DNA from: Caldifarciminota bacterium
GTDB taxonomy: Bacteria > Hydrothermota > Tepidihabitantia > SM23-42
Direction of reading: 5' to 3'
Length of the DNA stretch: 64,000 nt
Assembly (NCBI GenBank): GCA_027026255.1
Contig: JALVOT010000018.1
Coordinates: 157,904-221,903, forward strand
Made by a program: the position numbers and the translations under genes. The notes under the pieces are model-generated. The model did no database searches. It saw nothing but the letters and a program-made list of their open reading frames with translations, and was not told where the DNA came from. Of this stretch, positions 15,964 to 25,692 are shown piece after piece; positions within the stretch are counted from its first letter, which is position 1; each line of letters starts with the position of its first letter.

Positions 15964-18654
15964 TTAAGTATTTTTTCCAGATTTATATTTGAGACTTATA
16001 ATTGAAGGCAGGAAAATAATTGTGGTAAGAAAACAGGCAGCCACCCCCAAGGTCAAAAGTAGACCCAAACTGACAAAACCCTGATACTTTGAAACCATAA
16101 GGCTGCCGAATCCGGCAATAGTTGTAAGAGAGGTAAGAAGGATGGCCTTGCCCGTGCTTCTTAAAACCACCGGGGTTTTATTAAATCCCTCAAAAATGTA
16201 ACGGTGGATTAAATGGACGCCGTCGTCAATCCCGATGCCGACGATCATCGGGATACCCATAACATTGACAACATTGAACATCGCCCCAAACGATTGCAAA
16301 AGCCCGACCATCCAAATACCCCCGGCAATCAAAGGGATAATCCCCAACAGGGCAAGCCACAAACTGCGAAAATCCATCCATAGTAACAAAAAAACAATAA
16401 AAATTGTAAAAATAGTTGCTCTAAGTCCATCCCGACCAATGTAGTTTATCAGTTTTAAAAACATTGGTGGAAGACCGGTGCTTTTGGAACTTATTCTTCC
16501 GAGCTGTCTGGTAAAGGTCGTCAAATATTGGTAGTTCCAGACATATCCCCTGGGATATATTATGACAAGATACTGGTCACCCGATTTATTAATAAAATGA
16601 TTTTTTATCTGATCGGGCAGGTTATCAAGGGTGATATATTGTGAATTCGCCATTTTCAATATTCTTTTTTTCAAACCCTCAAGAAAATTTTTCTGAAAGA
16701 CATTGAGGCGCCCAAGTGCCTGGTCTGGTTCTTTTTTTATCTTCTCAACGATAGTAAGAATCAGATTATCTGCATCTTCTTTATCCGGTCTACCAATGAT
16801 GCTCTGACATTTTCTGTCAACCCGATCCTGACCGCCCGTAAAGGCGAGCTGGCCGAGTTCGTATATGTTCATATCTAAACGTTCCAGTTCTTCAATTATT
16901 TTATTAAGATTATTTTTGCTGTTCGCTTTATACCCTGCATTTGCTGCCTGTTGATGAATTCTTTCAATGTATAATCTACGCCTTTTCTGTTCCTGAAGTG
17001 TCGGCAAATACTCACTGATACTGTTTACCGCACCAACCGAAGGCATCGCTTTGGCTCTTTTCACAACAGCCCGTGCCTCATCAATTGAAGATGCAGCCAC
17101 CATAGCAAAATCAGGGCTCAAATCAAATGCCTTAATGATTGTATCCTGAAGGGCAACGGTTGGTAAACCCTCAGGTTCAATATTGAGCATATTGTAGTCA
17201 AAGCGGACCCGGAATGCCTGATACAGCATATATCCGGTGATTGCGCAACCGATCAGGAGAAACAGCATCGGTCTGCTGACAATCAACCGACCGATATTCT
17301 CAAGGGCGGTGAACTCAATATGGTGCGTTTTGCTCGGCCGTCTACTCACTCTGGTCATAACCCTCTCGCGGGCAATGAGCAATGCAGGCAGCAGGATGAT
17401 TGTTACCAGCATTGCACAGATAATACCAATACCCAGGACAATACCCATCTCCTTTATTCCCCTGGTGACTGAAATCGTCAGGGCGAAGAATGCACAGGCG
17501 GTGGTCAATGCACCGGTGACAATCCCTGGACCTGCCCGGATTAACGCCTGTTCCATCGCCAAACCCGGTTCCTTATCAATTACCCTCCGTTCTGAATAGA
17601 GGGAGATAATATGAATTGAATAATCAATACCCAGGCCGATCAGAATGACTGCGAACATCGAGGTCATAAGATTAAGCCGACCCAGAAAAAGACCGACGAG
17701 CCCGGCCGCAATGACAACTGAAACAATAAGATTGAGCGCAGCAAGAACTGGTGACGACCACATCCGGAAGGTGAGAATGAAGAGAACAAGCACAAGCACC
17801 AAAGCAATAATCGAAGCGATCCTCATATCCCGAGTGGTATATTCCATCTCATCCTTCTGCAGGGGAATCATCCCGGTGATTCCAGCTCTGACATCAGAAA
17901 AGTCTTTGCCTGCCTTATCAATGATTTTTTGTATTGCCATCGTCGCCTTGATATCTTCATCAACATTCATTGATGAAAATGTCGGTTTGATATTTATGAG
18001 CAGGGTTGTTTTATCCTGTGAGATTATATAAGGATCACCAAGGAGAAAACGGTCTGCGGCAGCATCCACTCGGGCAGAATCGACCTCTTTTAAAATCAGA
18101 AAACCATTAAGGGTATGAAGCAAATACTCAAGGCCATCAAGATAACGGACTGCTTTATCCTCTTTTTCTCTGGTACTTAATGGCTCCTCTTCTTCAATAT
18201 AGGTCTTTTCAAAATTATTGTTGATTTCCTTTAAAAGCGGAAGCAGATTGAGGTCTTTGAAAAGTGTAAGGTTCTGTTCCAGATCCTTTGCCTTACTGAG
18301 CATAAATCCGTGTTCGGCAAAAAATTGCTTGTCAATCTTATAATCTACCCTTTCCACATAATCGGTTAACTTTTCAATTTCAGGGGCAATCCGCTCGGCA
18401 AATTTCTTAATCTGTGCTTCCTTACCCTGCACCACAACGATAATTGTGGAGGTGCTTTTATATTCCTTTAAGACCCGGTTAAACTCCTTTACCATAGGGT
18501 CTCCCGCAGGCAGAAGGTCGGCCCAGTGCATCTCCATCTTAATCTGTGACGCCGGGATTGCAGCAAGGACAGTAATGAACAGGATTGCGGTGATAACCAG
18601 CCAGGGATGAGCCGCCGCGAAATGTGCCCAATTTTTGAGTATTCTTTCTCTCAT
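15964..18654 (-). CDS. RND/MMPL-family exporter
   Basis: 896 residues in two homologous halves, each with one membrane helix, a periplasmic loop and a cluster of about five helices. The GLGIDYSIHIISLYSERR and GIGIDDGVHLIHRYIFEG segments are the conserved TM4 motifs of hydrophobe/MMPL RND transporters. It resides in the inner membrane and is probably proton driven. It follows directly on an outer-membrane protein gene and a LolA-like gene (1- and 4-nt overlaps). This three-gene set is common in diderms and is thought to move a lipid or lipoprotein outwards; the substrate is unknown. Confidence 0.85.
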   Translation of the reverse strand: MRERILKNWAHFAAAHPWLVITAILFITVLAAIPASQIKMEMHWADLLPAGDPMVKEFNRVLKEYKSTSTIIVVVQGKEAQIKKFAERIAPEIEKLTDYVERVDYKIDKQFFAEHGFMLSKAKDLEQNLTLFKDLNLLPLLKEINNNFEKTYIEEEEPLSTREKEDKAVRYLDGLEYLLHTLNGFLILKEVDSARVDAAADRFLLGDPYIISQDKTTLLINIKPTFSSMNVDEDIKATMAIQKIIDKAGKDFSDVRAGITGMIPLQKDEMEYTTRDMRIASIIALVLVLVLFILTFRMWSSPVLAALNLIVSVVIAAGLVGLFLGRLNLMTSMFAVILIGLGIDYSIHIISLYSERRVIDKEPGLAMEQALIRAGPGIVTGALTTACAFFALTISVTRGIKEMGIVLGIGIICAMLVTIILLPALLIARERVMTRVSRRPSKTHHIEFTALENIGRLIVSRPMLFLLIGCAITGYMLYQAFRVRFDYNMLNIEPEGLPTVALQDTIIKAFDLSPDFAMVAASSIDEARAVVKRAKAMPSVGAVNSISEYLPTLQEQKRRRLYIERIHQQAANAGYKANSKNNLNKIIEELERLDMNIYELGQLAFTGGQDRVDRKCQSIIGRPDKEDADNLILTIVEKIKKEPDQALGRLNVFQKNFLEGLKKRILKMANSQYITLDNLPDQIKNHFINKSGDQYLVIIYPRGYVWNYQYLTTFTRQLGRISSKSTGLPPMFLKLINYIGRDGLRATIFTIFIVFLLLWMDFRSLWLALLGIIPLIAGGIWMVGLLQSFGAMFNVVNVMGIPMIVGIGIDDGVHLIHRYIFEGFNKTPVVLRSTGKAILLTSLTTIAGFGSLMVSKYQGFVSLGLLLTLGVAACFLTTIIFLPSIISLKYKSGKNT

Positions 18655-19814
18655 CAGAAATAGATTCGGCCTCTTAATAGAAAACCCGGACCGAGGTTGC
18701 TGCCGTAGGCCTTGCCTTCTTCACCGATATAAAGATTAAACATAAATGTAAAATCAACATTTTCCAGAATATTGTAATTAAAAGTTGGTATGAATGCACC
18801 ACTCCGGTCAGAGACAACCACAATTACAGAACCACCAACATTGAACAGGTCATTCAATGGATACTGGAAATACCCATAGACCTGGTCCTGGGCGAGTGTT
18901 TTATTTTCACCGGAAAAGAATCGCATCCAGTCATTCAAATCATATGCTCTATAATCGGTTTTACCTGACGAATTTCGATGATATTCAAGAAGAAAATATA
19001 ACCCTGAATTAAATGTATAATCAAATCCGACAATAGATTCATAGAAATTTGATGAACTCTCAAGTCGATTATACGCCGCCTCGGCCCAGACACCAAAACC
19101 GAGAACCTCTCCGACAATATCACCACCGATGATGATTCGCCTCTGCCTGGTCTGTAAAAAGTGATAGTAATCGGTCAATATCATCGGAATGTCACCACCG
19201 ACAAGGGATAAATCAAAACGGCCTATGCCACTCTTTATGCGCACAAACTTACCGGATTCTTCAAAGTTAATGTCGAGTGGTGATAATACCATCATCAGAT
19301 TGCATCTTCTGCTTAGAGAAATATCACCCCGGATTCCATTATGGCCTGTTTGTTCATAAGTTGGGTCAAAGACATTTTTTCTATTATATATATCGGTGGG
19401 ATTTGAAAAATAACCGGCACCTACGGATAACTGCTGCTTACCCACGGTTACCGCAAAATGGGTATTTGAAATTCGTGCGTATATGTTATCAAGGAATAAG
19501 GTGTCGGTGTAGGAAAAATTATAAAAAAGTCTCATCTCCGGAGGCACTTGAGCAGAAATCCGCCCTGGAATAAAATTGAGTAGATTCCAGTTTTTCTCAC
19601 CAAAATAGAGCAGAAATATTACATCCGCACCAAAGTCGAGATACTCAGTTGTATTATTTTTTAAGTCAATCCTGAGTTTATTCGATTGGAAATGGTAATA
19701 TCTCCTGAACTGGTATATACCATTGTACTGGGGTTCAAAATAACCGAAGATTTCAGGACCCCGGGCATCAACCAGGACGGATGTTAAGAAGAGAATGATA
19801 ACAATCCCTTTCAC
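18654..19814 (-). CDS. Outer-membrane beta-barrel protein of the RND/LolA-like operon
   Basis: 386 residues with an N-terminal signal peptide (MKGIVIILFLTSVLVDA) and many amphipathic strands with aromatic ends. It finishes with ...LLRGRIYF, the terminal phenylalanine typical of outer-membrane barrels. The pattern resembles DUF1302-like porins seen next to MMPL exporters. It would form the outer-membrane part of the system encoded by its neighbours. Family assignment is tentative. Confidence 0.65.
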   Translation of the reverse strand: MKGIVIILFLTSVLVDARGPEIFGYFEPQYNGIYQFRRYYHFQSNKLRIDLKNNTTEYLDFGADVIFLLYFGEKNWNLLNFIPGRISAQVPPEMRLFYNFSYTDTLFLDNIYARISNTHFAVTVGKQQLSVGAGYFSNPTDIYNRKNVFDPTYEQTGHNGIRGDISLSRRCNLMMVLSPLDINFEESGKFVRIKSGIGRFDLSLVGGDIPMILTDYYHFLQTRQRRIIIGGDIVGEVLGFGVWAEAAYNRLESSSNFYESIVGFDYTFNSGLYFLLEYHRNSSGKTDYRAYDLNDWMRFFSGENKTLAQDQVYGYFQYPLNDLFNVGGSVIVVVSDRSGAFIPTFNYNILENVDFTFMFNLYIGEEGKAYGSNLGPGFLLRGRIYF

Positions 19815-20578
19815 TTCTGCATACCCAGTTCAGTGAAGAGGTCATCGGAAATTTTAAGATTATATGAGACCTCAGTAAATTCCATAACAGTCTTTGTATT
19901 ATCCAGTTTGTTATACATAACAAATTTCATTGGGGTATAGATTCCATCAATCAATTTGATATTACTTAAAATAAGTTCCTTCTCCAGAATCCCGGGATTT
20001 TCATCCTGATAATAATCAATCACAAGGGGAATAAGATATTCCTTATCAACCCACAGCATAAGCCTTGAATATCCGGCAGAACTTTTAACTTTACGAGTCA
20101 GTTCAAGTTTATAACATTGGCGCCCTTCCTTTTTTTCGTCATCTTTTCTTACCGCATTGTATTCGTCAACAAAGGCATTGGATGCTCCCAGGTCCTCATA
20201 AGAAAAGTCACTTCCTTTAAGTTTCTGTCTTCTTGCATGACTTGCAAGTTTACGAATCCTTTTGGTCCGGGGAAAGTAGACCCAGATATCTCGGGCATCA
20301 TTGAGCATTAATATTGTCTGACCCTTGATACGACTGGGGCTGATATACTTCAAAAGTGATTTCTCACCATGGTCTTTGGAAAATAGTTTATAGATAAAGA
20401 TTCGTTTCTTCTGAGTAGTTGTCATTATTGTCATCTTAACCTTTGCCTTTGAAGTTTGTGGATTCAGCCTGACGCTCATCTCTTTAATTATCTCCTCAGC
20501 AGTCAGTGCCTTCTGCTCATTACCGTACAGAAGGCCTGAAAATATAAACAAGCCGGCACATATTATAATCTCTTTCAT
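19811..20578 (-). CDS. Outer-membrane lipoprotein-sorting (LolA-like, PF17131-type) protein
   Basis: 255 residues from ATG 20578, chosen because GGAGG lies 6 nt upstream and a signal peptide (MKEIIICAGLFIFSGLLYG) begins there; a further upstream ATG at 20599 is less likely. The sequence KGQTILMLNDARDIWVYFPRTKRIRKL and the GSDFSYEDLG segment are typical of PF17131 proteins, periplasmic LolA/LolB-fold lipid carriers. It heads the operon with the outer-membrane protein and the RND exporter. Confidence 0.85.
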   Translation of the reverse strand: MKEIIICAGLFIFSGLLYGNEQKALTAEEIIKEMSVRLNPQTSKAKVKMTIMTTTQKKRIFIYKLFSKDHGEKSLLKYISPSRIKGQTILMLNDARDIWVYFPRTKRIRKLASHARRQKLKGSDFSYEDLGASNAFVDEYNAVRKDDEKKEGRQCYKLELTRKVKSSAGYSRLMLWVDKEYLIPLVIDYYQDENPGILEKELILSNIKLIDGIYTPMKFVMYNKLDNTKTVMEFTEVSYNLKISDDLFTELGMQK

Positions 20579-20610
20579 AAATACCTCCATCGTTTGCATA
20601 CTATAAATTT

Positions 20611-20638
20611 ATTATATCCATTTCTTTTTTATAGTCAA
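20611..20638 (-). promoter_or_regulatory. Promoter of the LolA-like/RND operon
   Basis: Minus strand TTGACT (20638-20633), 16-bp spacer, TATAAT (20616-20611). The predicted transcription start near 20604 gives a ~26-nt leader with GGAGG. Confidence 0.7.
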
Positions 20639-20677
20639 TACAAAACCGGGGAAGACAGATTTCAGGTTCTTTAATCG

Positions 20678-20705
20678 TTGACACAGACTTTGATTTAAGT
20701 AAAAT
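20678..20705 (+). promoter_or_regulatory. larA promoter, probably leaderless
   Basis: TTGACA (20678-20683), 16-bp spacer, TAAAAT (20700-20705), then 5 nt to the ATG at 20711. There is no Shine-Dalgarno sequence before the ATG. Confidence 0.65.
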
Positions 20706-20710
20706 ATAGC

Positions 20711-21973
20711 ATGCAATTGAGATACGGCTCAGGCACAATCGATTTTGAAATATCCGAGAAGCATTTCTGCGGCATCCTGGAGTCTGAAAAAGAAAAGCCC
20801 GCTTCAGTCGAGGACTTACTAAAAAAAGCCGTTACAGAACCGATAAATGCACCAAGACTGGGTAAACTCCTGCGTAAAAACAGACCAACCGATTTGGTGA
20901 TTATCGTTTCGGATATCAGCCGTTCGATTGCCAATTACAAAAAAATCTTGAAGTTTCTTGTTGGAGAAATTGTTGATGCGGGCGTTGATGAAAAGAATAT
21001 ACATTTTATCATTGCAATCGGCACCCACCGAACGCACACCCCGGAAGAAAATAAAAAACTTTTCGGCGAACTCTTTGATGAGTTTGAGTTCATCTTTCAT
21101 AACTGTAATAAGGATTTGGTAACTATTGGAAAGACAAGCACCGATTTATCAATTGAAGTAAATAAAAGGGCAAGGGATGCGGATTTTGTGCTTCTGAGCG
21201 GTCGGGTTGATTTTCATTACCTTGCAGGATTCTCGGGTGGTAGAAAATCGATCCTGCCCGGCATCTCCTCTTATGATACAATCAGGACAAACCACTCAAA
21301 GTTGCGCCGAGAGGGTGTCGCGCCCGGAGAACTGAAAAATAATATCATCGCCCAGGAAATGGCTGAAGCATTAGAACTTTTTAAACCCGATTATTTGGTG
21401 AATGTCGTAGAAACCACGGAAAGGGAAACTTCCCGGATCTTCTTTGGCAATCCGGTATCTGCCTTTGAACAGGCTGTAGAATATTTCTGCAGCCGGAGAA
21501 ATCAATCCATTAATCAACTCGGTGATTGTGTCCTGGTCAGTGCCGGGGGTTATCCCCAGGATAACAATTTTTATAACAGCCATAAATCCTTAAATCTGGC
21601 AATCCATTCAATCAAACCGGGTGGTAGTGTCATCCTGGTTGCCCGATGTCAGGATGGTATGGGCAATGAGAAATTTTTAAAATTGATGCAAGAACATAAT
21701 ATCGACCAGCTGCTTAATTATCCTGAAGAAAAAATTGAAATCGGCGGACATCGTGCATTTGTTACCGCCAAAATTTTAAAACAGTATAAGGTCTATGTGC
21801 TTTCTGAAATTTCACCCAAAATACTCAAATCCATTGGGTTCATACCAATAAATAAAATAGAAGAAGGTATTGAGAATATAAAGAAAGAAACTGGTGATAA
21901 TTTCAAACTTTACATTATACCCAACGGCAAGACAGTCCTGCCGGTCTTAAAAAATCAGAGGAGGCAATTATGA
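20711..21973 (+). CDS. larA: LarA-family nickel-dependent racemase/epimerase-like enzyme
   Basis: 420 residues of the LarA (DUF2088) family. GTHRTHT (residues 104-110) and DFHYLAGFSGGRKSILPGI (168-185) supply the His residues and the Lys that in lactate racemase hold the nickel-pincer cofactor; DISRS at 68-72 is also typical. The substrate may be lactate or another alpha-hydroxy acid. The larB, larC and larE cofactor genes are not in this window. It is followed with a 4-nt overlap by the foldase gene. Confidence 0.85.
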   Translation: MQLRYGSGTIDFEISEKHFCGILESEKEKPASVEDLLKKAVTEPINAPRLGKLLRKNRPTDLVIIVSDISRSIANYKKILKFLVGEIVDAGVDEKNIHFIIAIGTHRTHTPEENKKLFGELFDEFEFIFHNCNKDLVTIGKTSTDLSIEVNKRARDADFVLLSGRVDFHYLAGFSGGRKSILPGISSYDTIRTNHSKLRREGVAPGELKNNIIAQEMAEALELFKPDYLVNVVETTERETSRIFFGNPVSAFEQAVEYFCSRRNQSINQLGDCVLVSAGGYPQDNNFYNSHKSLNLAIHSIKPGGSVILVARCQDGMGNEKFLKLMQEHNIDQLLNYPEEKIEIGGHRAFVTAKILKQYKVYVLSEISPKILKSIGFIPINKIEEGIENIKKETGDNFKLYIIPNGKTVLPVLKNQRRQL

Positions 21974-23676
21974 TGCAACAATTAAGAAAAAGGACAAGGT
22001 TGGTTCTCTTTATTGCAGTTGCTGCATTTGTCCTTTTGATATTCTTTAACTGGGGATTGAATGTAAGCGGACGCCGGGGCAGACAGTCAAAAAATGTTGC
22101 CAGGATTGACGGCATCTCTATCTCCTATCAGGACTATATAAACTATATCCGTAACAAAGAAAATAGAAAAGAAGGAATCACCCGGGATAAAATCTGGCCT
22201 ATGCTTATTGATGATATAATGTGGGCAAAATTGATCAAGCAAGAACACATTAAGGTGACCGATGAAGAGCTCTGGTCAATTATAAAAAACAATCCACCCC
22301 CGGAAATCTACAACTCGGAATATATGAAGGATGAAAGTGGAAAATTCGACTGGAACAAATATTATCAACTCCTGAAGTCTCCCCAGAGTCTTCAGTGGCT
22401 ATATCAATATGAAAGACAATTGCGTAATGAACTTCCCAAGGAAAAGCTCCGTTTCCTGCTTACCACCCTGGGCTGGGTATCTCCATTTGAAGACAGTATC
22501 TTGCTCACCTGGCCGAATACAAAATACGACCTCTCTTTTATCTCGATATCACTTTACAAAATACATACCAAGGCTCAAATCAGTGATGAAGAGATAAAAA
22601 AGTATTTTGAAGAACACAAAAAAGAGTTTGTCATTCCGAAACGAAAAATACTGAAGTATGTCTTCTTCCCAAGAAGACCCTCACCCGCAGATACTGCTGA
22701 GGCCCGGGAGCGCCTTGAAGACTTCCTTGCCGAAGTAAAAGCAGGTGAAGACTTCTTCAAACTCGCCCGGGATGTATCTGATGATACCCTTATCCAATAC
22801 AAATTTGAAAATGAATCAGTGGTTAAGCCATACCTTTTGAAGGTTTACAAAAATCTTAAAGACGGTGAGGTATCCGATATCTTCAAGAGTGCCCACGGTT
22901 TTGAGGTTATCAAGCGGGTTCATAAAGGACTTATCTATCGGGTAAAGGCAAATATTGAAATCTCTGCAACAACAATCGATGATATCTACGATCGTATCAA
23001 TGCCTTTAAGGAATCGGTTAAAGAACTGGGTTTTGACTCCACCGCCGCAGATTTTAAGATACCGGTGCGCCGGACCAATCCATTTACTGCAGATAATGTA
23101 AACTTCCCGCTGAACAACAGGAAGAAACTCCAGGACTTTGTGGCAAAGGCCGGTCCCAAAGATATCGGCGGTCCATTCAACAGCATAGGTGGATACTATC
23201 TCTTTGCCCTCGATTCAGTGATCCCGGCAAAAAAATTGACACTGAAGGATGCACGACCAAGGATTATGGCAAAACTGGAAAATAAAGTTTTGAAGGATAC
23301 CCTGAGGCAGTATCTGACCCGACTCTACAACGAACTTCAGTCCGGTAAGACAATGTCTGAACTCAGCAGGGCCGATACAATGATATCATTTCAATCCGGA
23401 ATAAAAGACCAGACCCTGCTCCAGATTGCCACTGCCTATGGCGGAGAATTTGCCGGTGTAGTGGCATCATTAAACGAAAAAGAGATTTCTCACCCGCTCA
23501 TCACGGACTGGGCTGGTTATATCATCCGCTGCGATCGCAAGGTAGTACTTCCGGCCGATACAAATATGGTGCGCATGCTCCAGTATAAACTTCAGGAACG
23601 CCTCAGCTTTATCACCCAGGAACTCTTCACCCCGGAAAACATTGAAGATAATCGCGACGACTTCTTCCTTGAATAA
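21970..23676 (+). CDS. PpiD/SurA-type peptidyl-prolyl isomerase, membrane anchored
   Basis: 568 residues. An N-terminal transmembrane helix (LVLFIAVAAFVLLIFF, ~11-26) is followed by a SurA_N/PpiD-like helical domain (VARIDGISISYQDYINYI...). A parvulin-type rotamase region lies at ~215-330 (FARDVSDDT, GEVSDIFKSAHGFEVIK), with a second, degenerate one after it. It would assist folding of exported and outer-membrane proteins on the periplasmic side. GGAGG precedes the start. It converges on the lptD-like gene, with 3 bp between the stops. Confidence 0.85.
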   Translation: MMQQLRKRTRLVLFIAVAAFVLLIFFNWGLNVSGRRGRQSKNVARIDGISISYQDYINYIRNKENRKEGITRDKIWPMLIDDIMWAKLIKQEHIKVTDEELWSIIKNNPPPEIYNSEYMKDESGKFDWNKYYQLLKSPQSLQWLYQYERQLRNELPKEKLRFLLTTLGWVSPFEDSILLTWPNTKYDLSFISISLYKIHTKAQISDEEIKKYFEEHKKEFVIPKRKILKYVFFPRRPSPADTAEARERLEDFLAEVKAGEDFFKLARDVSDDTLIQYKFENESVVKPYLLKVYKNLKDGEVSDIFKSAHGFEVIKRVHKGLIYRVKANIEISATTIDDIYDRINAFKESVKELGFDSTAADFKIPVRRTNPFTADNVNFPLNNRKKLQDFVAKAGPKDIGGPFNSIGGYYLFALDSVIPAKKLTLKDARPRIMAKLENKVLKDTLRQYLTRLYNELQSGKTMSELSRADTMISFQSGIKDQTLLQIATAYGGEFAGVVASLNEKEISHPLITDWAGYIIRCDRKVVLPADTNMVRMLQYKLQERLSFITQELFTPENIEDNRDDFFLE

Positions 23677-23679
23677 CGC

Positions 23680-25692
23680 CTATTCTATGATATAACCCAG
23701 AAGCCCTTTACCAATCTGGACCTCAGGAATCTCTTTAATCTGAACCTTAAAGTCATAACGCCAGACATCGCCCAGTTGATTAAAGGTGAAGACAATCTGC
23801 CAGCAGTGCAGGTCGCGCTCGAAATTAAGCTTATAATCAATAAACCTCTTTGTCTTCCAGTCATATCGGGCGGAATATGAAATATTCCATTTTCTCGTGG
23901 GGTTTAATTTACCGTTAAACCATACCTGATAGGTTCCATCTTTTGTATAACTCTGATTCAAATTTATTGAAAAGAAACTCAGGTTTAAAGAGATGAAATT
24001 CGCTATCTTGTAGGTATAATTATGGTTATAAAAATCCCATTGTCCGTTGATCTTTACATTAAATTTACTGATCGGTTTGGGAAAGGGATTTTTTACAAAT
24101 TCCAGAGAAAATTGAAACGGCGTTAATGAATCGGTCTGAAGATTATACGCACTACCGAGATTTATCCTGAATATTTGTGCTTTTTTTAACTCCTCACCCA
24201 ACTTTGCCTCGAACTCCTGGCCCAGACCAAAACCCAGCTGATTTATTGGAGGAAATTGCGGGATACCAAAAATCTGAGGAAATCGTCCGGTATGAAAATC
24301 AGGTGTATAAGAATATACAACCCGGGGATGCAGTTTATGTAAAACCCCATGGATACCGAAAAATTCCATATCAAAGATGCGATAGAGATTTGTTGTCGCC
24401 GTTGTGGTAAATGCATAGGCAGCACGGATGGGTAAATTATTTCCCGAACTATCTTCATTAAATCCCGCAAGGTCGAGGTTAATACGCGGGGAAATCGTAA
24501 AGAGATTTAGCACATTCTGTTTAAATGAAGGGGCGGTGCTGATATCGGCGCCTATATTCAGGGTAGTATCAAGGGGTGATTGAAATCGTTCCCGGCTGAA
24601 ATGTCCGTTAACTGAATAGTTTATCGTTGAAAAAATCATTCTTGAAGGTGTGGTGAATGAATAAAAAGGGAATTTTTCCGTAATTGTGCTGTCGGCAATT
24701 TTTTCTTTCCGTTCATAGAAAAGGCTGTTTTTTATGTTGCGAAAATCGCGGGTGATGGTTGCCTGTGATGAAATCTCTTTTTGTAACCACAACACGGTAG
24801 TATCCGTGAAATCCTGCTGATATTGATTATCACTGATATAGTGAATATCACAATTGAAACTTGACCCCAGAAGAAAATATGCCGAATTGTTTCGTGCCTC
24901 AATACTGTATCTTTTTCTGCCCGTACCGATCTCTTTAATATATGAACTGTGAATCGTGCCTTTGGTAAAAGGATTATAATCCCAGACCGCTTCAAGATGG
25001 GGCATTATCCCCTTCTTCTCCATTGCATCCACCTGAAGTGTAACATCTGCATAATCGGAGATAACAAAGTAATAAGCAAAACCGCGGATAAATTTCCCAA
25101 AATCACGCGAGTTTCCGGCATGGAACGGCAGAAGTCCGGATTTGCGTTTCTTTGAGATGGGGACGAACCAGAACGGCGCAGCCATAATCGGAACATCCTG
25201 GATATAGAGAAAAATCGGTCGGGCGATTACCATATCCCCAAGATAGACCTTCATCCGGGGGGAGAAGAAATAATAATGGGGTGGATTACAGTTACAGGTT
25301 GTGTATACACCGTCATAGGCATTAATAACATTCTCACTCACCCAGATTACCCTCTTACCGTTGAGATATCCCTTTCCGATCTGTGTATGGGCGTTGGTCA
25401 TCAATGCCTTCTTATTTTCGATATTGTATTTTAGATAATCACCCTTGATTGAATCGTCTTTCTGCCTGAGGTCACAATCACCAAACGCCTCAAGGACATT
25501 TTTATCAATATGATAATATGCACTATCTGAAGTCAGTTTGATATCCTGATAGGTAATCACCGAAGAATCCGAAAGGATTATCAAGGATTTTTCCAAATCG
25601 TAAAAAATCTCCTTTGCCTGATAATGGATTATATCAACCGTGTCAACCAGGCTCGTGTCAGCTGCCAGTCCGAGCCATAAAATTATGATCAT
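23680..25692 (-). CDS. lptD: LptD/OstA-like outer-membrane protein
   Basis: 670 residues with a signal peptide, an OstA-type beta-jellyroll N-domain (~25-130, with repeated short strands such as DSAYYHIDKNVLEAFGDCDL), a CNCNPPHYYF segment with paired cysteines, then a long C-terminal beta-barrel (WDYNPFTKGTIHSSYIKEIG...). LptD inserts lipopolysaccharide-like glycolipid into the outer membrane. Length is slightly short for the family (~750). It is the last gene of the deoB operon, overlapping the preceding gene by 4 nt. Confidence 0.85.
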   Translation of the reverse strand: MIIILWLGLAADTSLVDTVDIIHYQAKEIFYDLEKSLIILSDSSVITYQDIKLTSDSAYYHIDKNVLEAFGDCDLRQKDDSIKGDYLKYNIENKKALMTNAHTQIGKGYLNGKRVIWVSENVINAYDGVYTTCNCNPPHYYFFSPRMKVYLGDMVIARPIFLYIQDVPIMAAPFWFVPISKKRKSGLLPFHAGNSRDFGKFIRGFAYYFVISDYADVTLQVDAMEKKGIMPHLEAVWDYNPFTKGTIHSSYIKEIGTGRKRYSIEARNNSAYFLLGSSFNCDIHYISDNQYQQDFTDTTVLWLQKEISSQATITRDFRNIKNSLFYERKEKIADSTITEKFPFYSFTTPSRMIFSTINYSVNGHFSRERFQSPLDTTLNIGADISTAPSFKQNVLNLFTISPRINLDLAGFNEDSSGNNLPIRAAYAFTTTATTNLYRIFDMEFFGIHGVLHKLHPRVVYSYTPDFHTGRFPQIFGIPQFPPINQLGFGLGQEFEAKLGEELKKAQIFRINLGSAYNLQTDSLTPFQFSLEFVKNPFPKPISKFNVKINGQWDFYNHNYTYKIANFISLNLSFFSINLNQSYTKDGTYQVWFNGKLNPTRKWNISYSARYDWKTKRFIDYKLNFERDLHCWQIVFTFNQLGDVWRYDFKVQIKEIPEVQIGKGLLGYIIE

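Noticed and set aside
20711..21973. LarA as part of a complete lactate-racemase locus
   Set aside because: No larB, larC, larE or nickel transport gene is nearby; only the LarA-family enzyme is supported.
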